10,848 nt of DNA, from NCBI GenBank assembly GCA_949127645.1, contig CASBQM010000688.1:1-10848 (forward strand), in the 5' to 3' direction. Each line of letters opens with the position of its first letter. Positions within the stretch are counted from its first letter, which is position 1. The notes beneath the pieces are model-generated. The model did not search any database. It worked only from the letters and a program-made list of their open reading frames with translations, and was not told the DNA's origin. The DNA comes from Synechococcales cyanobacterium PMM_0036. GTDB lineage: Bacteria; Cyanobacteriota; Cyanobacteriia; Elainellales; Elainellaceae. The position numbers and the translations under genes are program-made. This document shows positions 1-6,167 of this stretch, piece after piece.

Positions 1-297
1 ACCCACCAGAGGACTACGGCTCATGTTCTCGGCGACAAAATGCATTGCCGTGATGCCCCAGGCAATGAAGAACAGCGACTCATAGAGATTACTGAGGGGG
101 AAATAGCCCGCTTCGATCCAGCGTGCCCCCAGCAGCGCTGCAATGCAAAGATTGGCGATCGCCATTCCCGTAGTGCCCACAACCTGCAAGTAGGGAAGTT
201 TTGGGAAAGCCGCGCCTGCCCAATACAGCAACATGGTCAAAAACAGAACGGCAAAGGAGGCGTTATCGAGCCAGCCCTGAAGTGAAACCAAATCCAT
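1..297 (-). CDS. ccsB: c-type cytochrome biogenesis protein CcsB, N-terminal part (runs off left edge)
   Basis: This frame is open for 99 codons from an ATG at 297-295 to the window edge, so only the N-terminus is seen. The translation begins MDLVSLQGWLDNASFAVLF and continues with two strongly hydrophobic segments (about residues 14-30 and 40-56). It then has a conserved stretch containing GARWIEAGYFPLSNLYES (about residues 56-73), which I recognise from cyanobacterial and chloroplast CcsB/CcsA proteins. In the System II pathway this membrane protein works with Ccs1 to deliver and attach haem to apocytochromes c on the lumenal side; the WWD haem motif would lie beyond the window. A GGAGA Shine-Dalgarno (complement of 304-308) sits 6 bases before the ATG. 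It lies downstream of mysD on the same strand, 145 bases away, and probably has its own promoter. Confidence 0.9.
   Translation of the reverse strand, partial: MDLVSLQGWLDNASFAVLFLTMLLYWAGAAFPKLPYLQVVGTTGMAIANLCIAALLGARWIEAGYFPLSNLYESLFFIAWGITAMHFVAENMSRSPLVG
155..162. repeat. HIP1 octamer GCGATCGC (five copies in the window)
   Basis: The highly iterated palindrome of cyanobacterial genomes occurs at 155-162, 1284-1291, 3034-3041, 7105-7112 and 10586-10593. A random 8-mer would be expected about 0.17 times in this length. Four copies lie inside coding sequence and one in a terminator loop. It is used here mainly as taxonomic evidence. Confidence 0.95.
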
Positions 298-374
298 GCG
301 CGGTCTCCAGCAGTTTTGAGTGAAAGATTCTGATGAGGTGGAGACTCAGTAGCTCCAATTCTTATGATATCGAG

Positions 375-407
375 TCTGGGGACAGTGTGGGGACAGTGAG
401 GCGACAG
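375..407. repeat. Three imperfect 11-bp tandem repeats between mysD and ccsB
   Basis: Three direct units follow one another without spacers: TCTGGGGACAG (375-385), TGTGGGGACAG (386-396) and TGAGGCGACAG (397-407). Eleven bases is about one helical turn, so all copies face the same side of the DNA. They lie about 80-110 bases upstream of the ccsB start, where a regulator-binding site or simple slippage product is equally possible. The rest of the 298-442 gap shows no gene and no convincing terminator for mysD. Confidence 0.6.
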
Positions 408-442
408 TATGGATGGAAGAATTGGCAAAAAGGAGGCGCCTG

Positions 443-1471
443 TTAGAGTGCGTTGTTTAAGGCTGTCTGGAAAAGCTTCTCCAGAGGCATTCCTGACGCT
501 TTTGCCATCATGGAAATCACGCTTTTCTGAGCAAAAGAGCAATAGAGTCCTGCCTCCAGAAACCAGGGCTGTCCGCTTGGGTCGATGCGGAAATCAAATA
601 GACTGTAGTGCCGACAGCCTAGAGCAATATGGCATTTTTTAGCAACATCCCATACCCTCTCTGTAATCAGGTCGCCCGGATCAACTATCCAGGCTTTGGT
701 ACTATCTTTGGCAACTAGATTCAACTCACCCTTTTTATTTTGATTGATCTTATCGTCATAGCTCCGGATGGGCTTGTGATCTTTGTCCATGCTGTACTCT
801 TCTAGAGGCAAACAGATAAGCTGCTGATCCTGCACAACGATACCGCATCTAACTTCTCTACCGAGTTCGATAAATGTCTCCACTAGCACTTCCTCTGCGT
901 AAGCGAAGGCTGTTTCCAGAGCAGCACTGTAGTCAGAAAGGTTTTTTACTAAAACTATTCCCAAAGAATTATCTGTATCTACAGGCTTGATCACCGCTGG
1001 AGGGATAGTTTTGGGATAGCTTTTAGGATGGCTTTTGGCGCGAAGCACTTCTCCTGGAGGTACGCTGACACCTGCTGCCGCTACGACTGCTTTTGCTTTC
1101 GCTTTATTGGCAGTTAGCGCCATCACATCAGGCGTGTTTCCCACATAGGGAATGCTAAGTAAATCAAACAGAGATCGATAGTACGTCATGCCAGGAATAC
1201 AAAACATCTGCGGCAACATCACATCAATCTGGAGGGCAGTCAAAATCTGAACCGCCTCAGCAAAGGATTTAGGACTAGCTGCGGCGATCGCTTCACCACT
1301 CAGATCCGTTGGGAACCGCCATTGGCGATCGGGAGTAACGTAGGCAATATGAAATTCATAGAGCGCGGCATTGGTGGTGGACTCCAGACAGTCTTGGGCA
1401 TAGAGGCGCGATAAATCACAGTAAAACTCGCTTACCGCAGACCCAACCAAGTGCAAAACACGCAGTGCCAT
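443..1471 (-). CDS. mysD: MysD, D-Ala-D-Ala ligase-like MAA ligase
   Basis: ATP-grasp ligase of the D-alanyl-D-alanine ligase superfamily that condenses a second amino acid (serine, threonine or similar) with mycosporine-glycine to give disubstituted MAAs such as shinorine or porphyra-334. The protein is 342 residues. Visible blocks are the N-terminal fold with GSAVSEFYCDLSRLYAQDC (10-28), the ATP-binding lysine region PAVIKPVDTDNSLG (158-171), VETFIELGREVRCG (197-210), and the C-terminal HYSLFDFRID...FLEAGLYCSF (288-313), which replaces the usual Ddl NTxPG end and is typical of MysD. I place the start at ATG 1471-1469 because GGGAG (complement of 1479-1483) lies 7 bases before it. An in-frame TTG two codons upstream (1477) would give 344 residues but lacks that spacing. 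It starts 2 bases after the mysC stop, so the two are translationally linked. The substrate choice cannot be read from the sequence. Confidence 0.93.
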   Translation of the reverse strand: MALRVLHLVGSAVSEFYCDLSRLYAQDCLESTTNAALYEFHIAYVTPDRQWRFPTDLSGEAIAAASPKSFAEAVQILTALQIDVMLPQMFCIPGMTYYRSLFDLLSIPYVGNTPDVMALTANKAKAKAVVAAAGVSVPPGEVLRAKSHPKSYPKTIPPAVIKPVDTDNSLGIVLVKNLSDYSAALETAFAYAEEVLVETFIELGREVRCGIVVQDQQLICLPLEEYSMDKDHKPIRSYDDKINQNKKGELNLVAKDSTKAWIVDPGDLITERVWDVAKKCHIALGCRHYSLFDFRIDPSGQPWFLEAGLYCSFAQKSVISMMAKASGMPLEKLFQTALNNAL

Positions 1472-1473
1472 AA

Positions 1474-2838
1474 TCAATCTCCCGCCAGTTCGACAAGCTT
1501 GCCAATATTAAAATCAATCCGAAGCCAGCCCTTAAGCTGCCGCAGATTTTCTAGTAATAGCCAAGGAATCTGTGCATGATGAACCATCAAAAACGGAAGG
1601 GGATCAGACCAGTCGAAAATGGCATCCTTGCCGCTAAAAATAATTTGCAATCGCTGTCTTATCTTGGCTGGATGCGTCACCAATCGCCAAACTTCATGGT
1701 AAATCCAGTAGGTAGGACGACTCGATTTAAGAGGTTGAATGACGGGAAATCCGTTCTCTAAATAAGCCCTTGATACATCGGCATGGTTATAAAACATCGT
1801 GATGGCTGAATGAGTGCGTGGGTTACACTCGATCGCATAGATAGATCCATCCTCTGCCTGAATAAAATCGAAGGAAACTTGCCCTGTTAAATTTAAACCG
1901 CCAACAAACTGTCTCACCCATTCCTCAATTTCTGGCTTGTCCACCCTCTCGTAATTAATCTGAAAGGCTGACGACTTGCAGCAACAATGTATTTGCAATT
2001 TCCCTTGACGCACGGTGCTGTGAGTACAGTATTCTTGCCCTGGGATAAATGCCTGCATAATCCAAGGATTGCGCTCAGAAATGGGCAAATCTTTAACAAA
2101 CGTCGCCGTTTCCAGAGGTGTATTGCAGGGGAGTTGAGTCAGGTCTAACCGCCGCACAGAGTCATAGGGAATGCTCTTAAGAATATATTTTCGCTCTTGC
2201 CTAGAAAAATCAAAGTCCACTACCTGCTGCGGCAGGGTAATTCGGTAGGACTCAGGAACGGAAAGACCGAGTGACGCTGCGATGACAGAAAACTCGTACT
2301 TATCATCCAATTTCTGAACCATTTCTGGATCAAAGTGCATGACTTCACAATAGTCTGAGAGTACCTGTTTTGCTTCAGCATCGTAACGACTGGCAACCGG
2401 GCTACAGACCGGAATATAAACGTCTACTCCTTCTTTTTGCACGATCGCCAAGAGCGCATCGGTATATTCCTTTGACTGAGGATTGGGTACGGTATAAAAG
2501 CGATCGACTGCCCAAGAAAACCGATGACCTGTTAGCCAATATTTGTGTGATTCGATCAAAATTACCCGATGACCTGCCCGATGAAACGATCGGACAAGCT
2601 GCAACGCCTTCGTCATCTTGCCACCGCTAACCAAGATTGTTTTGGGATTCGCCGCCACTGTTTTGGAAGGTTTTACGGCGATCGTCCTGAGTAAAGCGAT
2701 CGTGGTCAAAGTGAGATTAAAAGGGAGCATTAACAACAGTAGGCTTAGAGTCGCCACTGTTTTAACTACATTAACTACAGCCTTAACTACAGACCCTACA
2801 GCCTGTAGCGACCTGTTGTCTATCCTGTCAAAGACCAT
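1474..2838 (-). CDS. mysC: MysC, ATP-grasp ligase forming mycosporine-glycine
   Basis: ATP-grasp enzyme that activates 4-deoxygadusol and couples it to glycine, giving mycosporine-glycine. It has 454 residues, the normal family length. The N-terminus has a hydrophobic span at about 26-51 that may anchor it to a membrane, preceded by a repetitive VVK/VVN stretch (17-27). The ATP-grasp core follows: ILVSGGKMTKAL (68-79), KYILKSI (217-223), MQAFIPGQEYCTHS (261-274), and the metal/ATP block with ECNPRTHS (337-344). The C-terminus ends GWLRIDFNIGKLVELAGD, as in other cyanobacterial MysC proteins. The start is ATG 2838-2836. There is no Shine-Dalgarno within 15 bases upstream (the leader reads AAATTATTTTTCACT), unlike mysA, mysB and mysD. 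A long hairpin precedes it, so initiation may depend on that structure or on an independent transcript. Confidence 0.96.
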   Translation of the reverse strand: MVFDRIDNRSLQAVGSVVKAVVNVVKTVATLSLLLLMLPFNLTLTTIALLRTIAVKPSKTVAANPKTILVSGGKMTKALQLVRSFHRAGHRVILIESHKYWLTGHRFSWAVDRFYTVPNPQSKEYTDALLAIVQKEGVDVYIPVCSPVASRYDAEAKQVLSDYCEVMHFDPEMVQKLDDKYEFSVIAASLGLSVPESYRITLPQQVVDFDFSRQERKYILKSIPYDSVRRLDLTQLPCNTPLETATFVKDLPISERNPWIMQAFIPGQEYCTHSTVRQGKLQIHCCCKSSAFQINYERVDKPEIEEWVRQFVGGLNLTGQVSFDFIQAEDGSIYAIECNPRTHSAITMFYNHADVSRAYLENGFPVIQPLKSSRPTYWIYHEVWRLVTHPAKIRQRLQIIFSGKDAIFDWSDPLPFLMVHHAQIPWLLLENLRQLKGWLRIDFNIGKLVELAGD

Positions 2839-2881
2839 AGTGAAAAATAATTTGGAGTACCGCAGGTATTTCCAGAAAAGT

Positions 2882-2940
2882 GATACTCCTACATCATATT
2901 CTTACACACCATACTGTCAGAGAATAGACGTAGGAGTATC
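2882..2940 (-). promoter_or_regulatory. Long imperfect hairpin between mysB and mysC, with a competing alternative stem
   Basis: In the minus-strand transcript, 2930-2940 pairs perfectly with 2882-2892 (GATACTCCTAC / GTAGGAGTATC). After one mismatch (2893/2929) two more pairs form (2894-2895 with 2927-2928). After a single bulge (2896) six more follow (2897-2902 with 2921-2926), leaving an 18-base loop. That is 19 pairs in 59 bases, starting 2 bases after the mysB stop. The 3' arm (GGAGTATC, 2889-2882) can instead pair with GGTACTCC at 2861-2854 (8 pairs, one G-U), so two exclusive folds exist. Only a weak T run (ACTTTTC) follows, so a plain terminator is less likely than an attenuator, a processing or stability element, or differential expression of mysAB versus mysCD. 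The pairing is seen; the role is inferred. Confidence 0.65.
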
Positions 2941-2942
2941 GT

Positions 2943-3797
2943 CTACAAGCGGCGGATCAGGGTCAGACCATCTCTTAAAGGAAGCAACACTTGCTCTATT
3001 CGAGGATCGTCCACAACAGTTTGGTTGAAGGTGGCGATCGCCACCCCGTTAGCCGAAGCCTCTCCCGATAGGTAGGGTTGCCCCTGCATCAAAGTATTGT
3101 CTACGCAGATCAAGCCATTGGGTGCCAGTAGATCAGTGTCTAGCAACATATTCAAGTAGTCTATGTAGCCCGCCTTATCGGCATCAATAAAGACTAAATT
3201 GAATGTCTCATTTGCAGCGACCAACTGTTTTAACGTCAACAGCGCGGGTGCCACCTTGACCAAAATTTTGTGACCGCTGGGCGACTCGTCAAAGCATTGC
3301 TGAGCAAACTTTGCCACATAGGCATCTACCTCACAGGCAACCACTTTGCCATCATCAGGCAAAGCTTCAGCCATAGCCAAGGCAGAGTATCCGGTAAACA
3401 TACCGATTTCTAACACTCGCTTAGCCTGAGTTAAATGCACAAAGAATTTTAGAGTTTGACCTTCTACGTGCCCTGACAGCATTTCCTGCTCTAGCTGATG
3501 GATGGTCTCGCTGTCAGAACGCTGGCTCCAATCTTCCGCCTGGGTGCGATCGACGAGCGATGCCAGAGCTGGAGACTCTGGTGTTGTACAGTGACTAAGG
3601 TAAGGATCTAACCCACTGGCTAAGGCACAAGCCTGTCGCAACTCAGACTTTAGATTTACATCAACGCTGTCTAAGGCTTCTAGCTGTTGGCTGAGATGTT
3701 CCAGCTTTGCTGCCAGGATACCGAGAGGTGTTACAGGTCTGGGTGGTGTCAAGGATGCAGATGTTAAGGATTTGGCAGTCAGCGATTTGGCAGTCAT
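2943..3797 (-). CDS. mysB: MysB, O-methyltransferase of 4-deoxygadusol synthesis
   Basis: Class I SAM-dependent O-methyltransferase (family 3, catechol-OMT-like) that converts desmethyl-4-deoxygadusol to 4-deoxygadusol. It has 284 residues. SAM motif I is VLEIGMFTGYSALAMA (128-143), with the acidic residue of the SAM ribose site in ACEVD (154-158). Metal-binding acidic residues are in FIDADKAGY (203-211) and CVDN (231-234). The protein ends at IRRL, the usual end of this fold. The first 20 residues contain a TAKSL TAKSL TSASL repeat from a 15-bp tandem duplication. The start is ATG 3797-3795, overlapping the mysA stop as ATGA (3794-3797), with GGAA 6-8 bases upstream, so it is translationally coupled to mysA. 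The stop at 2943 lies at the foot of the hairpin before mysC. Confidence 0.95.
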   Translation of the reverse strand: MTAKSLTAKSLTSASLTPPRPVTPLGILAAKLEHLSQQLEALDSVDVNLKSELRQACALASGLDPYLSHCTTPESPALASLVDRTQAEDWSQRSDSETIHQLEQEMLSGHVEGQTLKFFVHLTQAKRVLEIGMFTGYSALAMAEALPDDGKVVACEVDAYVAKFAQQCFDESPSGHKILVKVAPALLTLKQLVAANETFNLVFIDADKAGYIDYLNMLLDTDLLAPNGLICVDNTLMQGQPYLSGEASANGVAIATFNQTVVDDPRIEQVLLPLRDGLTLIRRL

Positions 3798-5038
3798 GCT
3801 TCCATTCCTACTGAAATAGGGTTGCTAGATGCCTCTAGGGACATATACATATCTTCGCCCTCTCCACCGCGAGGATAGCCACGACAGATCTCTTTGTGAA
3901 TCGCCAGAATCTCATCCAACTCAGCTCTCGCCAAATCATTAATAAAGCAGCAATTCCCGATCGGATGAGGAACGGCTGCCCGCAGCAAGCCGTCCCGCGT
4001 CCGGCTAATCGATTCTGTTGCTTTCCACAACAGCTCAGGGGTAAGGTAAGGGCTATCGATCGCCAGACCAATGCGGCTCATTAGCCCTAAGATACGGTCA
4101 CGATCGCTCACCGAAATATAGCTCCGCTGCTGGGCAATGGTTGCCGAGAATGCCATATCAATATTGACACCGTGACCGTGGAACATGGGAATCTCCGGCG
4201 TTAGCTCTAAGGTCGGACTCCAAGTATGACCATAGGCAATCACGCGATCGAGATCTAGCTCATGCAAGTTAGGCACTTCTAGACCCAACATTGTGTTGAT
4301 GGCATCGTACGTGACCTTGTGCGCCACCGCCCTTAGCTCAGGGGTGCCCTTCAGGTAGCCAAATCGAGTGTGCAAAAGCTCTTCGCCGTGGTTTTCCAAC
4401 AGCTCAAAGATGCCGCTATTGGCGACGACAGCAATCTTGATCAGCTCTGCCATGCCGTTCCGCACCTGATCTACAGGTAGCGTTTTCAGAAAAGAGAAAT
4501 CGAGAATCACCTTCTGGGAAGCATGGTAAGCACCCAGTCGATTTTTTAACTTACCGTGATTGACTGCCACTTTGATTGCAACGCTTGCATCAATTAGCCC
4601 AATCAGTGTCGTGGGCACTCGGATATAGTTCGTACGACGGCGGTAGGTAGCACAGGCAAAGCCGGTTACATCAGTGGTTAAACCACCGCCAACGACTAAG
4701 ACAGGCTCTTTACGGACTAGCCCAAAATCTGCAAACGCGTCAACGATTCGCTCAAAGGTTCGTAACGTCTTATCGGTCTCCTTAATTGTGACCGGAAAGA
4801 CCGTTAGCTCAATTTCATAGTGCTTGAAATAAGCTCGAATCTGTTCACCATATAAACCATAGACTGCCTCATCTACCACCATGAGACAGCGCCCAAATAG
4901 ACGATAGCTCTCCGCAATCTCAGAATTCTCAAGTGCAAAGGCTCCATCCACGTAAAGCAAGCTGAAGTCAATCTTTTCATATCCCTCGACATGAAAAGCT
5001 TTTTCTGTAGCCCTGAAAGTTGCCTGGACGTTACCCAT
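3794..5038 (-). CDS. mysA: MysA, desmethyl-4-deoxygadusol synthase (sugar phosphate cyclase)
   Basis: Dehydroquinate synthase-like sugar phosphate cyclase that converts sedoheptulose 7-phosphate to desmethyl-4-deoxygadusol, the first MAA step. It has 414 residues, matching cyanobacterial DDG synthases (about 410). The NAD-binding glycine-rich block is VVGGGLTTDVTGFACATYRR (115-134). It is followed by RVPTTLIGLIDASVAIKVAVNH (140-161) and KNRLGAYHASQKVILDFSFL (165-184). Expected metal ligands are present: E198 in GMAELIK, H271 in AYGHTWSP and H287 in FHGHGVN. Close identity over these blocks to DDG synthases rather than AroB is why I call MysA. The start is ATG 5038-5036 with AGGAAAA beginning about 11 bases upstream. 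It is the first gene of the cluster and the promoter must lie in the AT-rich sequence right of 5038. Confidence 0.96.
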   Translation of the reverse strand: MGNVQATFRATEKAFHVEGYEKIDFSLLYVDGAFALENSEIAESYRLFGRCLMVVDEAVYGLYGEQIRAYFKHYEIELTVFPVTIKETDKTLRTFERIVDAFADFGLVRKEPVLVVGGGLTTDVTGFACATYRRRTNYIRVPTTLIGLIDASVAIKVAVNHGKLKNRLGAYHASQKVILDFSFLKTLPVDQVRNGMAELIKIAVVANSGIFELLENHGEELLHTRFGYLKGTPELRAVAHKVTYDAINTMLGLEVPNLHELDLDRVIAYGHTWSPTLELTPEIPMFHGHGVNIDMAFSATIAQQRSYISVSDRDRILGLMSRIGLAIDSPYLTPELLWKATESISRTRDGLLRAAVPHPIGNCCFINDLARAELDEILAIHKEICRGYPRGGEGEDMYMSLEASSNPISVGMEA

Positions 5039-5173
5039 GAAATTTTCCTGATAGCTCGACTACATATAACTTAACAATTTTTCTAATTATTATCCCAGTA
5101 ATTAAACGCCTTACCTATCTTTGGGTTTGAGAAGCCGTCTGTGAATTGCAGATTGTCACCCGAACCGTTTTCA

Positions 5174-5207
5174 CCCTAGTCCTCTCCCTAGGAGAGAAGC
5201 TTTAGGG
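5174..5207. repeat. Nested inverted repeat resembling dispersed cyanobacterial intergenic elements
   Basis: CCCTA (5174-5178) pairs with TAGGG (5203-5207), and inside it CTCTCC (5182-5187) pairs with GGAGAG (5191-5196) around a 3-base loop. The CCCTA...CCTCTCCC...GGAGAG...TAGGG layout resembles the short dispersed hairpin repeats often seen between cyanobacterial genes. The assignment rests on memory of that pattern and was not tested by search. Confidence 0.5.
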
Positions 5208-5318
5208 ATTGCGCCGCTTGTTGGCTAAGAGCGCTAAACAATCCGCTCACCCGCACATATTCTCGCTTTAACAGCAAGTGCTGCCAGTATGCATTTAGAG
5301 GTATTTTTTGCTTATGTA

Positions 5319-5345
5319 TTGCGACAGGCGGTGCTTGAATATGAT
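5319..5345 (+). promoter_or_regulatory. Candidate promoter of the HAD-like gene
   Basis: TATGAT at 5340-5345 is a good -10 match. TTGCGA at 5319-5324 is a -35-like hexamer with a short 15-base spacer. A start site near 5352 would give a leader of about 40 bases before the ATG at 5392. No experimental or comparative support is available. Confidence 0.35.
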
Positions 5346-5391
5346 AGAAGGAATGGGTAAGTTAAAGTAGTGCGGGTTGTAGAGAAAATAT

Positions 5392-6060
5392 ATGCCATCT
5401 ATTCTCTTCGGATCTATCGGTACGATCGCAGATACATCCGAACTTCAAAGACAGGCTTTCAATAAAGCTTTTGAAGCTCATGAACTCGATTGGCACTGGC
5501 ATCAAGAGGAATATCTGAAAATGCTAGAGAAAAGCGGTGGTCAGAAGCGAATCGCTGACTATGCAAGTTCTGCTGGGCAAGCAGTTGATGCTGCGGCAAT
5601 TCACAAATCAAAGTCAGAATTTTTTCAAAAAAGCTTAATTGAATCTCAGGTGCCCCCTCGCTTGGGCGTGGTCGACACCATACAAGGTGCAAAAAGTAAG
5701 GGTTTAAAACTTGCTTTGGTCACAACGACTTCCCAGGAAAATATTTCGTTATTAATCGAGGCACTTCATCCTAGTATTAAAGCCGCCGATTTTGATGTAA
5801 TCGTCCATGCTTCTAATGTGAAGCACCCGAAACCTGATAAAGATGCCTATACTTTTGCACTAGAAAAACTAGGTGAGAAATCAAGTGACTGCATTGCGAT
5901 CGAAGATAATTTAGACGGAGTAGAAGCTGCTACAGCGGCGGGTTTGGATTGCGTCGCCTTTCCAGGGGAAAACACAGCTCATCACAATTTTGCGAAAGCC
6001 CAACTTTTGGTAAACCGTTTAGATTTTGACGAGTTGCAGCAGTTCCTTTTAAGCAAGTAG
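5392..6060 (+). CDS. HAD-superfamily (subfamily IA) protein with the catalytic Asp motif replaced
   Basis: This 222-residue protein has the haloacid dehalogenase fold of the phosphoglycolate phosphatase/CbbY type. Motif I normally reads DxDGT and supplies the nucleophile Asp and the general acid Asp. Here it reads LFGSIGTIADT (5-15): G7 stands where the nucleophile should be and I9 where the second Asp should be. The remaining motifs look normal: motif II T111-T113 in ALVTTTS, motif III lysine in KHPKPDKDAY (144-153), motif IV E171-D172 in AIEDNLDG followed by VEAATAAGL. The helical cap (about 16-88) is present. The gene is otherwise intact, so this is probably a stable non-phosphatase or a binding/regulatory protein, not decay. 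It is divergent from mysA and 91 bases before a TauD-type gene on the same strand. The leader has only a weak GAG near the ATG. The substrate is unknown. Confidence 0.83.
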   Translation: MPSILFGSIGTIADTSELQRQAFNKAFEAHELDWHWHQEEYLKMLEKSGGQKRIADYASSAGQAVDAAAIHKSKSEFFQKSLIESQVPPRLGVVDTIQGAKSKGLKLALVTTTSQENISLLIEALHPSIKAADFDVIVHASNVKHPKPDKDAYTFALEKLGEKSSDCIAIEDNLDGVEAATAAGLDCVAFPGENTAHHNFAKAQLLVNRLDFDELQQFLLSK

Positions 6061-6103
6061 TCTGGTAAAGGTATCGCGTAAGCTGCATAGAGTGGAAATA
6101 GTT

Positions 6104-6167
6104 ATGAGTAGAGAAAACTATGCGTAAACAAAACTGGGCGTAAACGAAACCATGCGTAGAGAAAACA
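6104..6167 (+). repeat. Four 16-bp tandem repeats spanning the dioxygenase start, with two decoy mini-ORFs
   Basis: The units are ATGAGTAGAGAAAACT (6104-6119), ATGCGTAAACAAAACT (6120-6135), GGGCGTAAACGAAACC (6136-6151) and ATGCGTAGAGAAAACA (6152-6167). A possible degenerate fifth unit precedes them (6088-6103). Three units begin with ATG. The first two open short ORFs that stop in the next unit: MSRENYA (6104-6127) and MRKQNWA (6120-6143). The last ATG is the start of the TauD-type protein (MRREN...). The clearest Shine-Dalgarno-like sequence (GTGGAA, 6092-6097) serves the first ATG and not the gene's own. Confidence 0.85.

Larger units (their letters stand above)
5039..5391. other. Divergent intergenic region between mysA and the HAD-like gene
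   Basis: This 353-base gap has no credible gene. The left third (5039-5110) is AT-rich. On the minus strand it carries TTATAT-like sequence at about 5062-5070 and further A/T tracts, a plausible but weak place for the mysA promoter. The middle holds a nested inverted repeat (5174-5207). The right end carries a candidate promoter for the plus-strand HAD-like gene. MAA genes are commonly induced by UV and salt, but I see no recognisable operator here. Confidence 0.6.

Noticed and set aside
40..285. Plus-strand open frame of 81 codons at the left edge
   Set aside because: It lies opposite ccsB, which has a recognisable membrane protein sequence and a Shine-Dalgarno.
1472..1477. TTG at 1477 as the mysD start (344 aa)
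   Set aside because: The ATG at 1471 has GGGAG 7 bases upstream and gives the family-like opening MALRVLHLVGSA; the TTG would sit too close to that Shine-Dalgarno.
2882..2940. The mysB-mysC hairpin as a simple rho-independent terminator
   Set aside because: The following T run is short and interrupted (ACTTTTC), the loop is long, and the genes on both sides belong to one pathway.
2618..3028. Plus-strand open frame of 136 codons across the mysB-mysC junction
   Set aside because: It is antisense to mysC and mysB, which are well supported, covers the hairpin, and its product has no protein-like domain.
5392..6060. HAD-like gene as a pseudogene
   Set aside because: The frame is full length and motifs II-IV and the cap are intact; only motif I is changed.
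6104..6167. The 16-bp tandem repeats as a CRISPR-like array
   Set aside because: Units are contiguous with no spacers, too short, and no cas genes are present.
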